Of a stretch of 8,828 bases of DNA, positions 1 to 5,326 are shown piece by piece; within the stretch, counting starts at the first letter, position 1, and every line of letters starts with the position of its first letter. The DNA comes from Caldithrix sp. (lineage in GTDB: Bacteria; Zhuqueibacterota; Zhuqueibacteria; Oceanimicrobiales; Oceanimicrobiaceae): assembly GCA_004357015.1 (NCBI GenBank), contig SMXE01000157.1, forward strand, positions 1 to 8,828. Reading direction: 5' to 3'. Under the pieces are notes generated by a model. That model saw nothing but the letters and a program-made list of their open reading frames with translations, was not told the DNA's origin and ran no database searches. The position numbers and the translations under genes were made by a program.

Positions 1-1
1 A

Positions 2-106
2 ACGTATGATTTCGTGTACGTTGACGAGGAAAGCTTCAAGAAATATGAACCGAAGTCGTTTGCTGATTTGCTGGCTGGCTTTAGAGAATATAAAGAGCAA
101 ACATAA
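2..106 (+). CDS. C-terminal end of an unidentified protein (partial)
   Basis: An open frame enters from the left edge and runs 34 codons to a TAA at 104-106. The visible tail is rich in charged and aromatic residues (VDEESFKKYEPKSFADLL and onward) and looks like genuine coding sequence. I do not recognise the family with confidence. The tail faintly recalls the C-termini of some type III restriction R subunits or related helicases, but that is only an impression. Its stop codon coincides with the 3' boundary of the group II intron remnant on the other strand, so the intron may have landed right at the end of this gene or replaced what followed it. Confidence 0.6.
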   Translation, partial: TYDFVYVDEESFKKYEPKSFADLLAGFREYKEQT

Positions 107-176
107 TCGGGTAAGCGGGGGTCTTTCTCCCCCGCTCCCCACACCACCACGCATGCGGGTCCGCACGGCACGGTTC
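106..176 (-). mobile_element. Decayed 3' end of a group II intron (domains V-VI)
   Basis: Read on the minus strand, this matches the 3' part of bacterial group II introns, resembling class C. Domain V starts with GAACC (176-172). Its distal stem is TGCG/CGCA closing a GACC loop (165-154), followed by the usual two-base bulge and the returning strand GGTGGT (148-143). Domain VI is a perfect 8-bp hairpin, AGCGGGGG/CCCCCGCT (136-129 with 121-114). The intron would end in TACCCGAT at 113-106, close to the class C ending. The proximal helix of domain V has about two mismatches (G with G, C with T), so it is probably inactive. No reverse transcriptase frame lies upstream on the minus strand (positions above 180), so this is a fragment. 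The identification rests on remembered family consensus and no covariance-model search was possible. Confidence 0.65.
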
Positions 177-305
177 ATCGCAGGATGATTCAACATCTAA
201 TGCGAAAAAAACTTTTTCACATTTCCGTATCCCCCCATGTAAATTCAGGCAGGTTCTGGCTGCTCGGTTGATTAATAGTAAGTATCACTGGTTCTATCTA
301 TATTT

Positions 306-327
306 GGCGTAAATATGGCGCAAATCA
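306..327. repeat. Imperfect 11-bp tandem duplication
   Basis: Two adjacent units, ggcgtaaatat (306-316) and ggcgcaaatca (317-327), share 8 of 11 bases. They lie just before the 10-bp tandem repeats and probably arose by slippage. No function is evident. Confidence 0.5.
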
Positions 328-339
328 ATAATTGACATG

Positions 340-369
340 CACGGACAAACATGGACAACCACAGACAAA
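340..369. repeat. Three degenerate 10-bp tandem repeats
   Basis: Three consecutive 10-mers, cacggacaaa, catggacaac and cacagacaaa, match the pattern CAYRGACAAM. A fourth, poorer copy may follow up to about 377. Repeats of this CACGGACAAA type recur between genes in many bacterial genomes. Here they lie in the region of the intron remnant and tRNA fragment. Confidence 0.65.
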
Positions 370-399
370 ACAAGGACTAAGAAATGGCTTGATTTCAGC

Positions 400-466
400 G
401 TCTTCTAAAACTTTTATATCTATAAAAAACAATGTCTTATCATGTTTTCTCCCATGTTTTGAAGAC
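400..466. repeat. Inverted repeat spanning the tRNA-Sec break
   Basis: The left arm gtcttctaaaac (400-411) is inverted against the right arm gttttgaagac (456-466), with one extra T in the left arm. The 44 bases between them contain the palindrome ttttatatctataaaa (412-427) and a direct repeat catgtttt (441-448 and 453-460, offset 12). The right arm is the anticodon-loop sequence of the tRNA-Sec fragment, so the tRNA homology ends exactly at the edge of this structure. It could be a rearrangement scar or a tiny inserted element. Confidence 0.5.
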
Positions 467-496
467 CGCGGAGGCCACCAGGCACCCATGCATTCC
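456..496 (-). pseudogene. selC: 5' half of a selenocysteine tRNA (selC), truncated after the anticodon loop
   Basis: Read on the minus strand from 496, the segments have the lengths of E. coli tRNA-Sec one for one. They are an 8-nt acceptor strand GGAATGCA (496-489), a 2-nt linker, a 6-nt D-stem GGTGCC (486-481), the 4-nt loop TGGT (480-477), the returning D-stem GGCCTC (476-471), a 1-nt linker, a 5-nt anticodon stem GCGGT (469-465), and the 7-nt loop CTTCAAA (464-458) with anticodon TCA at 462-460. A 6-bp D-stem with a 4-nt loop is a hallmark of tRNA-Sec. The D-stem pairs with one T:C mismatch and one G:T. After the loop only AC of the expected ACCGC follows, then ACATG breaks the stem. No variable arm, T-arm or 3' acceptor strand (TGCATTCC preceded by a T-loop) is found downstream. 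It is either a broken copy, an integration remnant, or half of a split gene whose partner lies elsewhere. Confidence 0.65.
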
Positions 497-560
497 CGGG
501 GTGTTGATTTCACTTACAATTTAATAAACTATATGCTTGCGCGCAACACTTCAGTCATCT

Positions 561-1418
561 TCAAAGCAGTGTGTACGTAAACCCGACCCCCAGAACTTCC
601 TTCAACTGAGCGTCACTGGTGATGTCTTTATCGTACAGCAGGTCAACCGTAATGTTGACGTTGATGTACTTCGTCACCTTCAGGGTGAGCTGATTTTCCC
701 AGGTCACATCGATGCGATCGAAGGCTTCAAGGTCGGTGAAAATGTCCAGCTTGGAAACGAGCAGGACGTTTTCGTGGAACTGACGCGAAAAATTCGAGAC
801 CGAAGAAATCCCCGGCTCGACCCTGATTTTCTCAAGTTTTTCCGTGTCCGGATCGTCTGCGTAAGGAACAGAAAACTCGCTGGTCACCGTTTCTTTGATG
901 GTAAATCCCATTCTCGTCCTGAAGGTCTCGTTTGGCTTATAGTCAAGCCCAATGCTTTGTGTAAAATAGCCGGGGTCGAGAAATTTGGAGACTTTGGTTT
1001 TGGTGTCGTTGTCATCGTCAAAGTCGAAGCCTGAAACGAACTGCGTTTTGGCGGTAGCAGCGACGAAGGGATTAAGCAACGTACCCAACTTCCGCACCAA
1101 AACACTTTCGATTTCGAGCGCATCAGTGCTTTTGCGCGCCTCGGCCCCGGCCACTTTTGCAAATCCTAATTCAAACTTGCTCGTGTTGGTCCAATTCCAT
1201 TTTTCCTCATTGAGGTCAAACCGCGTTGCCAGTTTGACCTGCCATGCCAATGAATTATCACCGCCCTGTTTCCAGTTGCTGAAACTCGCCTGCGTCAGGT
1301 TCAGGCTAGCGACGGCTTGCTTCTTCCAGCCGAACGTCGTGTCAGCCTCCTGGGCCGAGACCATTGCACTGAAAACCAACAAAAAGAGCACAGCCGTTAG
1401 CGGTACTGATGATTTCAT
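561..1418 (-). CDS. DUF3078-type secreted beta-barrel protein
   Basis: A protein of 285 residues. Residues 1-22 form a classical Sec signal peptide (MKSS, a long hydrophobic stretch, cleavage expected after VSA). The mature part opens with the family signature GWKKQAVASLNLTQASFSNW, followed by GGDNSLAW. It continues with alternating amphipathic strands, a FLDPGYFTQSIGLDYKPN block near the middle, and ends in EVLGVGFTYTLL, with aromatic residues as in outer-membrane barrels. DUF3078 proteins are typical of Bacteroidota and relatives, and their function is unknown. An outer-membrane location is inferred. The start is supported by the Shine-Dalgarno AGGAAGGG (1433-1426), 7 nt before the ATG. The stop is TGA, followed one codon later by a second TGA, so selenocysteine readthrough is not indicated. 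It lies 517 bases from the next minus-strand gene and probably has its own promoter. Confidence 0.85.
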   Translation of the reverse strand: MKSSVPLTAVLFLLVFSAMVSAQEADTTFGWKKQAVASLNLTQASFSNWKQGGDNSLAWQVKLATRFDLNEEKWNWTNTSKFELGFAKVAGAEARKSTDALEIESVLVRKLGTLLNPFVAATAKTQFVSGFDFDDDNDTKTKVSKFLDPGYFTQSIGLDYKPNETFRTRMGFTIKETVTSEFSVPYADDPDTEKLEKIRVEPGISSVSNFSRQFHENVLLVSKLDIFTDLEAFDRIDVTWENQLTLKVTKYINVNITVDLLYDKDITSDAQLKEVLGVGFTYTLL

Positions 1419-1632
1419 AATGTTTCCCTTCCTGGTTTGAAATTGATTCGACTTGCGACTTCGCCGCCGCCGGTTCGATACGCATATTCAGTGTCTGATC
1501 CGACCGATGTATAGACTAATCGATGCTCGACTTGGCTGCAAAGATAAAGTTTTTATTGTAAATTTGCAATATCCGTTTCTTGGAACAGTATCGGCACGAG
1601 TTTTGGAAGCAAATGAGGGAAGAGTTTTCTGG

Positions 1633-1661
1633 CAGTCTCAGAAACCCAACCGCTGAGACTG
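1633..1661. other. Perfect 9-bp inverted repeat
   Basis: CAGTCTCAG (1633-1641) and CTGAGACTG (1653-1661) form a perfect 9-bp stem with the 11-nt loop aaacccaaccg. Neither strand has a T-run after it, so it does not fit an intrinsic terminator. It lies about 215 bases upstream of the DUF3078 start codon and could be an operator or part of a structured RNA. Confidence 0.55.
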
Positions 1662-1694
1662 GCAAGAGGCGGACACGCGATGGAACCACACCCG

Positions 1695-1727
1695 GATTAC
1701 TGGAGTGTTGAATTAATGCATTATTGG
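1695..1727. repeat. Degenerate 16-17 bp simple repeat
   Basis: Two loosely similar units, gattactggagtgttg (1695-1710) and aattaatgcattattgg (1711-1727), resemble the ATTACTGGAGTATTGG-type short tandem repeats seen between genes in many bacterial genomes. Here they are decayed. Confidence 0.3.
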
Positions 1728-1789
1728 AACACAAGAGTCACAGCATATGCGCAGTTTATCAGAAGGGTCTATGAGTCCATTACTCCGCA

Positions 1790-1889
1790 TTGCAGGAGCA
1801 CAATCTCTGCAAGCCGAAAAATCGTTCGACTTCATGCGGGCTGGCCGCGCCAGGGTTTACGAATTATTGCTGATCGGGGCAACCCGTCA
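1790..1889. other. Cluster of three short hairpins
   Basis: Within 100 bases there are three stems. They are TTGCAG/CTGCAA (1790-1795 with 1807-1812), CTGGC/GCCAG with a 3-nt loop (1841-1853), and CGGG/CCCG closing a GCAA tetraloop (1875-1886), which TGA/TCA extends across a bulged T (1871-1889). The GNRA-type loop appears only on the plus-strand transcript. This may be an undescribed structured RNA or chance. Confidence 0.25.
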
Positions 1890-1935
1890 AGCTCTTGTCA
1901 GGTGCAAATATTGGGAGAACCATGCTGTAAAAATC

Positions 1936-2196
1936 CTACTTCACGGCGGACTTTATTTCTTCCTGTGTTTCCAGGTCGTCGTCCAGCACAGCCTCCCATC
2001 CGGTCGCTATGGAGCCCGACCTAATGTTAAAACTCAACGGGCTTTCATTGCGCAAAATATTACCAATCGCATCAAGCTCACTGCAGGACTTGACCTTGAC
2101 CTTGAATTCGCTGCCATCCTCCAGGATGAGTTTGACAATTCCTCTTTGCCTCTGGGAATTCCAGAGTAACGCATAAGCTTTGATCGGTTTCCACAT
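1936..2196 (-). CDS. Small conserved-looking hypothetical protein (86 aa)
   Basis: A protein of 86 residues that I do not recognise. It reads as a real globular protein: MWKPIKAYALLW, then a beta-rich part (GIVKLILEDGSEFKVKVKS), a short helix (CSELDAIGNILRN), a segment ending SGSIATGWE, and an acidic C-terminal tail. There is no signal peptide or membrane segment, so it is probably cytoplasmic. The start is backed by a strong Shine-Dalgarno, GAGGAG (2210-2205), 8 nt before the ATG. It lies 101 bases downstream of selB on the same strand, so co-transcription is possible, but the gap and its own strong ribosome binding site do not prove it. The longer plus-strand frame over the same bases lacks such support and is taken as an antisense shadow. 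Confidence 0.65.
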   Translation of the reverse strand: MWKPIKAYALLWNSQRQRGIVKLILEDGSEFKVKVKSCSELDAIGNILRNESPLSFNIRSGSIATGWEAVLDDDLETQEEIKSAVK

Positions 2197-2297
2197 ATTG
2201 GCTTCTCCTCACGCCTGTTACCCCCACTTAACTTAATATGTACGCCAATGGCGGCAAAATGAAGAAATATCAGCATCGCCGCTGCGCAACTGGCAAG

Positions 2298-4202
2298 CTA
2301 TCCCGACGCCAGAACACGAACGTCACCCTCGCGTTGCGTGACACGCAGACTGTCAAAATGGTTGATGAGCGGCATGGCATACTTTCGGCTGGCGCCACCC
2401 AGCAAGTCTTTGAACTGGCTGATGGAGATCTCTCCGTGCTGTTGCAAGAATGCGACGAGTTTATCCCGTACCTCAGCCACAGCCTGCGGGTGAAAATAGA
2501 TATCTCCCTCAGCGCGCACAACTTCATGGCTTGCCATCATGACCCCCAAAACTTCCGCCAAGGTCTCGGGTTTGACTGAAAACCGCATGGCCATCTCGGC
2601 TGGAGATGAGGTCGTAAACCTCTCCCGTTCGAGAAGTTCTGCGATTTGCGCCTTGAGCGTCAGCAGTTTCTGGGACAGCTCGATTTTATACTCAGTGAGA
2701 CTGAGCAGACCAGACCGCTCTTTTATCAGACCCTGCTGTTTGAGAGCCGGAATAATCAGGTCCAGCAATTCCGGAGCGATCTTGCTCTTGGCCGGCATGC
2801 GGAGCTCAACCTTAGACACACCGGGTCGGGTCGGATGGGCGTTGTGAAACGCGGCGATGGCGTCCAGAAATGCGGCCTGCACCTTCTCGAAATTCAGCCG
2901 GTGAATGACCGCTGCTTTGCCGCCCTTTTTTAGAACGACGGCCTTGCCGTTCTCTTGCCATGCTGCCACAGTCTCTTTTACAAACTCCGGCGCCGCCGCA
3001 ATTTCCGAGATGAGCTGCTCCAGCGTAAACAGCCTGGAACCGCCGGCCAGAAGAACGTTCTCCAGCGCTTCAGCCGGATCTTCCTTGTCAAGCGCTTGCA
3101 ATTCGTTCAGCGTTTCCGGGTCCGAAAGCCTGCGCCGTGGCGCATTTGCGTTCAGAATCACGCCGCCACCAATCGTAATTGTGGGCGAATACTGCCGGAT
3201 AACAAACGGATCAAGCCTTCTGGCAACCGCAGGCTGTTCGAGATGGAGTTGCGCGAAGGCGTGTTCGCCCGGTTCAACCTGCGACTCTTTGACAATCGAG
3301 ACACGCGCCATCACTTCCATGGTCCCGAAGTGCACGCGTACCCGCGAGCGCGTCCTTAGCGGCCGGGACGCGGACTTGAGCAGGTTGAGACGGGCATCAA
3401 AACGCTTGGAAGACGAAAAATAGTTGGGTGCAGCAACTACTTGTCCGCGGCCAACCTGATCTTTTTCGATAGACTGCAAATTAATAGCCGCACGATCACC
3501 GGCCGAGACACATTCAACCGTTCTGCCGTGACTCTGCAGGCCGCGCACACGGATGAGGCGCTGCGGCGGCAGCAACTCCACGCTTTCGCCAACTCTCAGT
3601 GCGCCCGCAAGCACTGTGCCCGTGACCACCGTGCCAAAACCCTTCATCGTGAAGGCACGGTCAACCGGCATCCAGAATAGGCCATCCTCCTCGCGTTGCT
3701 TCATCTCTTGCGCCATTTCCTCCACCCGCGCTTTCAGTTCCGGAATTCCTGCATTGCTGATGGTTGAAACGGCATCAATGGGCGCATTCTCGAGGAAAGA
3801 ATCCCGCACCAAATCTCGAACGTCTTCGGTTACCAGAGCAAGCCATTCTTCATCCACCAAATCAATTTTCGTGATGACAATGATGCCGTGTCTGACTCGC
3901 AAGAGGTTGAGAATATCGAGATGCTCGCGTGTTTGCGGCATCACACCGTCATCCGCCGCAACCACAAACAGCACCAGATCGATGGTGCTGACGCCGGCCA
4001 CCATGTTGCGGATAAACTTTTCGTGGCCGGGCACGTCGATAATAGTGGCCAACTCACCCAGATGCGCGAATCCCAGATCGATGGTCAGACCGCGCTCTTT
4101 TTCCTCTTTCAGGCTGTCGGTGTCCACGCCGGTCAGAGCGTTAACCAGTGCGGTTTTGCCATGGTCAATGTGTCCGGCAGTGCCGATGATGAGCTGAGAC
4201 AT
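2298..4202 (-). CDS. selB: Selenocysteine-specific elongation factor SelB
   Basis: A 634-residue GTPase that delivers Sec-tRNA-Sec to UGA codons marked by a SECIS hairpin. The EF-Tu-like G domain (about 1-172) shows the P-loop GHIDHGKT (10-17), the switch segment RGLTIDLGF (38-46), DVPGHE (56-61) and TKID (111-114), the SelB form of NKxD. Domains II and III follow (about 178-350), including [13 protein letters not shown] and a GGGVIL motif (345-350). The C-terminal winged helices (about 360-634) carry HPTRPG (456-461) and [26 protein letters not shown] near the end, the RNA-binding last winged helix. The length is normal for the family. The ATG at 4202 has only a weak upstream GAG. No selA, selD or selenoprotein gene is visible nearby. 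A truncated tRNA-Sec lies 1.8 kb downstream of the stop, on the same strand. Confidence 0.96.
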   Translation of the reverse strand: MSQLIIGTAGHIDHGKTALVNALTGVDTDSLKEEKERGLTIDLGFAHLGELATIIDVPGHEKFIRNMVAGVSTIDLVLFVVAADDGVMPQTREHLDILNLLRVRHGIIVITKIDLVDEEWLALVTEDVRDLVRDSFLENAPIDAVSTISNAGIPELKARVEEMAQEMKQREEDGLFWMPVDRAFTMKGFGTVVTGTVLAGALRVGESVELLPPQRLIRVRGLQSHGRTVECVSAGDRAAINLQSIEKDQVGRGQVVAAPNYFSSSKRFDARLNLLKSASRPLRTRSRVRVHFGTMEVMARVSIVKESQVEPGEHAFAQLHLEQPAVARRLDPFVIRQYSPTITIGGGVILNANAPRRRLSDPETLNELQALDKEDPAEALENVLLAGGSRLFTLEQLISEIAAAPEFVKETVAAWQENGKAVVLKKGGKAAVIHRLNFEKVQAAFLDAIAAFHNAHPTRPGVSKVELRMPAKSKIAPELLDLIIPALKQQGLIKERSGLLSLTEYKIELSQKLLTLKAQIAELLERERFTTSSPAEMAMRFSVKPETLAEVLGVMMASHEVVRAEGDIYFHPQAVAEVRDKLVAFLQQHGEISISQFKDLLGGASRKYAMPLINHFDSLRVTQREGDVRVLASG

Positions 4203-4334
4203 AACGCTCGACTATACAAAATAAAACCGCCAAAAGCAAAACCTTTGAGAATAACAAATTCGTGCAAGAACTATGAAGTTAACAACAAAAATTATGAATA
4301 AATTTTAACCAAACATTTTTTTTGTTGGAACGAC

Positions 4335-4354
4335 AATACCGACCGGTCGGTATT
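4335..4354. promoter_or_regulatory. Perfect 20-bp palindrome, TetR-type operator
   Basis: aataccgaccggtcggtatt is a perfect 20-bp palindrome in the divergent region, 132 bases before the selB start and 24 bases before the ATG of the broken regulator gene. The ACCGACCGGTCGGT core is of the type seen in operators of TetR-family repressors, often in front of their own gene. That fits the TetR-like fossil just downstream. Whether any protein still binds it is unknown. Confidence 0.7.
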
Positions 4355-4378
4355 ACTTAAAAAAGGGTTCAAACAACC

Positions 4379-4542
4379 ATGAGCAAAATGAGCTTGACAC
4401 GAAATCGGTGACGGGAACCATTTTGTGCAACGTAATGGGCGCGAACCTGCTGGCCTTGCTGGAAGGCGATTCCCGGATCTATTCCCAACAGCTTTCTTCT
4501 TTGAGATCCGTTCTTTTCAAAGGTCTTGCAGCTACCGCTTGA
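4379..4542 (+). pseudogene. Probable TetR-family regulator gene, internally deleted
   Basis: An ATG at 4379, 11 nt after AAAGGG, opens a frame [10 protein letters not shown] that stops at TGA (4409-4411). Such a start is what TetR regulators show just before their DNA-binding helix-turn-helix. From 4408 a different frame runs 44 codons to TGA at 4540-4542 and includes [18 protein letters not shown] and ends LFKGLAATA, resembling the last helices of TetR ligand-binding domains (...LRGLAA). An intact gene would have roughly 150 more codons between these pieces. I read it as a gene reduced to its two ends, shifted in frame, behind its old operator. The similarity is by eye over short segments. 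An alternative is a 10-codon leader peptide plus chance coding. Confidence 0.45.
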
Positions 4543-4567
4543 AATTGGTGTTTTCTATCCTTATAAT
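4539..4567 (+). promoter_or_regulatory. Sigma70-type promoter of the ECF sigma gene
   Basis: TTGAAA (4539-4544), a 17-nt spacer and a perfect TATAAT (4562-4567). Transcription would start near 4574, about 4 nt before the ATG at 4578, giving an almost leaderless mRNA. The AGAGGT ribosome binding site (4568-4573) would then be left off the transcript. The -35 box overlaps the last codon of the decayed TetR frame. Confidence 0.6.
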
Positions 4568-4577
4568 AGAGGTCACT

Positions 4578-5165
4578 ATGAAGTTCTTCAGATCCGCTCA
4601 CGGCAACCCGGAAGCCGAATTCAACGGTCTCTTCGACGAGCAGCTCAATGGCCTGTACTCTCTTGCCTTGCGAATGACCCGCAATCAACTGGATGCAGAA
4701 GACCTGGTGCAGGAAACTGCACTGAAAGCTTTCCGCTATTTTGAGAAATTTGACCGGGGAACGAATTTCAGGGCCTGGGTTTTTCGAATTCTGACCAACA
4801 ATTTTATCAACACTTACCGCCGCGACAAAAAGCAGCCGACAAAGGTGGAAATCGACAACGTGTCTTTCAAGCTGGAGGATAAAGACAGCGGTTTCTGGGA
4901 TGTGCTGGACAACAGCGACAACAAGTATGACTACAGCGACGTGTTCGACGACGAGATAAACGCAGCCATCGACAAGCTGCCCGATGAATACCGCCTCGTG
5001 GTTCTTCTGGCCGACGTCGAAAGCCTGAGATACAAAGAAATTGCGGAAGCCATCGAGAAACCAATTGGCACCGTGATGTCACGACTGCACCGCGGCCGGA
5101 AGATGTTGCAAAAAACGCTGCTGAAATATGCCCATGATCACGGCTACATCAACAACGATTCTTAG
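4578..5165 (+). CDS. ECF-type RNA polymerase sigma factor
   Basis: A 195-residue alternative sigma factor of the extracytoplasmic-function group. Region 2 (about 17-83) has [21 protein letters not shown] and, further on, [19 protein letters not shown], for core binding and -10 recognition. Region 4 (about 125-178) has [26 protein letters not shown] and [11 protein letters not shown], the helix-turn-helix for the -35 element. The linker (about 88-127) is strongly acidic. The wording of region 2 resembles the SigR/SigH-like branch. The ATG at 4578 is chosen because homology starts there and AGAGGT lies 4 nt upstream; extending to the ATG at 4425 would add about 50 residues unlike any sigma factor. 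No zinc-finger anti-sigma gene follows, unlike many ECF operons. The target genes are unknown. Confidence 0.92.
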   Translation: MKFFRSAHGNPEAEFNGLFDEQLNGLYSLALRMTRNQLDAEDLVQETALKAFRYFEKFDRGTNFRAWVFRILTNNFINTYRRDKKQPTKVEIDNVSFKLEDKDSGFWDVLDNSDNKYDYSDVFDDEINAAIDKLPDEYRLVVLLADVESLRYKEIAEAIEKPIGTVMSRLHRGRKMLQKTLLKYAHDHGYINNDS

Positions 5166-5225
5166 CGCCGGATTTAAATGTCATCACAAGGCTCCCCGAT
5201 ACCCCACGCACTCCCGCACTATTTT

Positions 5226-5279
5226 CGCTTGTTTTTGTAAGTCAATTCCCTAAATTAACCTACCTGCTCAAAGCAAGCG
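5226..5279 (+). other. Inverted repeat in the leader of the esterase-glgA unit
   Basis: cgcttgtttt (5226-5235) pairs with aaagcaagcg (5270-5279) as ten base pairs including one G:U, around a 34-nt loop. A weak promoter candidate, TTGTTT (5229-5234) with TAAATT (5251-5256) 16 nt on, lies inside it. The rest of the gap from 5166 to 5326 shows no terminator or gene. Confidence 0.25.
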
Positions 5280-5326
5280 GCTGCTAATTTTCATAAACAT
5301 GATTTTAACGACAAACAGAGAACCGA

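Larger units (their letters stand above)
177..560. other. Gene-free stretch with repeats and a tRNA-Sec fragment
   Basis: No credible protein gene lies between the intron remnant and the DUF3078 gene. The short open frames on both strands have no convincing ribosome binding site, and their sequence is explained by the tRNA fragment and the repeats listed separately. An AT-rich palindrome, ttttatatctataaaa, sits at 412-427. No intrinsic terminator follows the DUF3078 gene, whose stop is at 563-561. Confidence 0.6.
1419..1935. other. Gene-free region with hairpins and degenerate repeats
   Basis: I see no credible gene here. Short plus-strand frames between 1453 and 2169 run antisense to the small minus-strand gene or lack ribosome binding sites. 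The stretch holds a near-palindrome attgtaaatttgcaat (1555-1570, one mismatched pair), a 9-bp hairpin at 1633-1661, a degenerate repeat at 1695-1727, and three small hairpins between 1790 and 1889. The promoter of the DUF3078 gene should lie in the part nearest 1419, but I find no good sigma70 hexamer pair on the minus strand. Confidence 0.5.

Noticed and set aside
106..496. tRNA-Sec interrupted by the group II intron, with the intron end at 106 and the 3' half beyond it
   Set aside because: The bases after the break do not start with a group II 5' consensus (GTGYG), and the minus-strand sequence below 106 has no T-arm or matching acceptor strand.
561..563. TGA of the DUF3078 gene as a selenocysteine codon
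   Set aside because: A second TGA follows after one codon and the protein already has a complete barrel-type C-terminus.
325..580. Short open frames on both strands (62 and 82 codons) between the intron remnant and the DUF3078 gene
   Set aside because: They run through the tRNA-Sec fragment and the tandem repeats, overlap each other, and lack a ribosome binding site.
1471..1480. ggttcgata resembling a tRNA T-loop
   Set aside because: The flanking bases do not form a 5-bp T-stem, and no acceptor or CCA end is nearby.
1747..2169. 140-codon plus-strand frame over the small gene
   Set aside because: It has no supporting ribosome binding site or recognisable family. The minus-strand frame has a strong Shine-Dalgarno and better composition.
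2905..4197. Long plus-strand frames opposite selB (172 and 214 codons)
   Set aside because: They are antisense shadows of a clearly identified SelB; their composition is Ser/Arg/Thr-rich with no family resemblance.
4425..4577. N-terminal extension of the sigma factor from the ATG at 4425
   Set aside because: The added residues do not resemble any sigma factor, and a promoter and AGAGGT lie just before the ATG at 4578.
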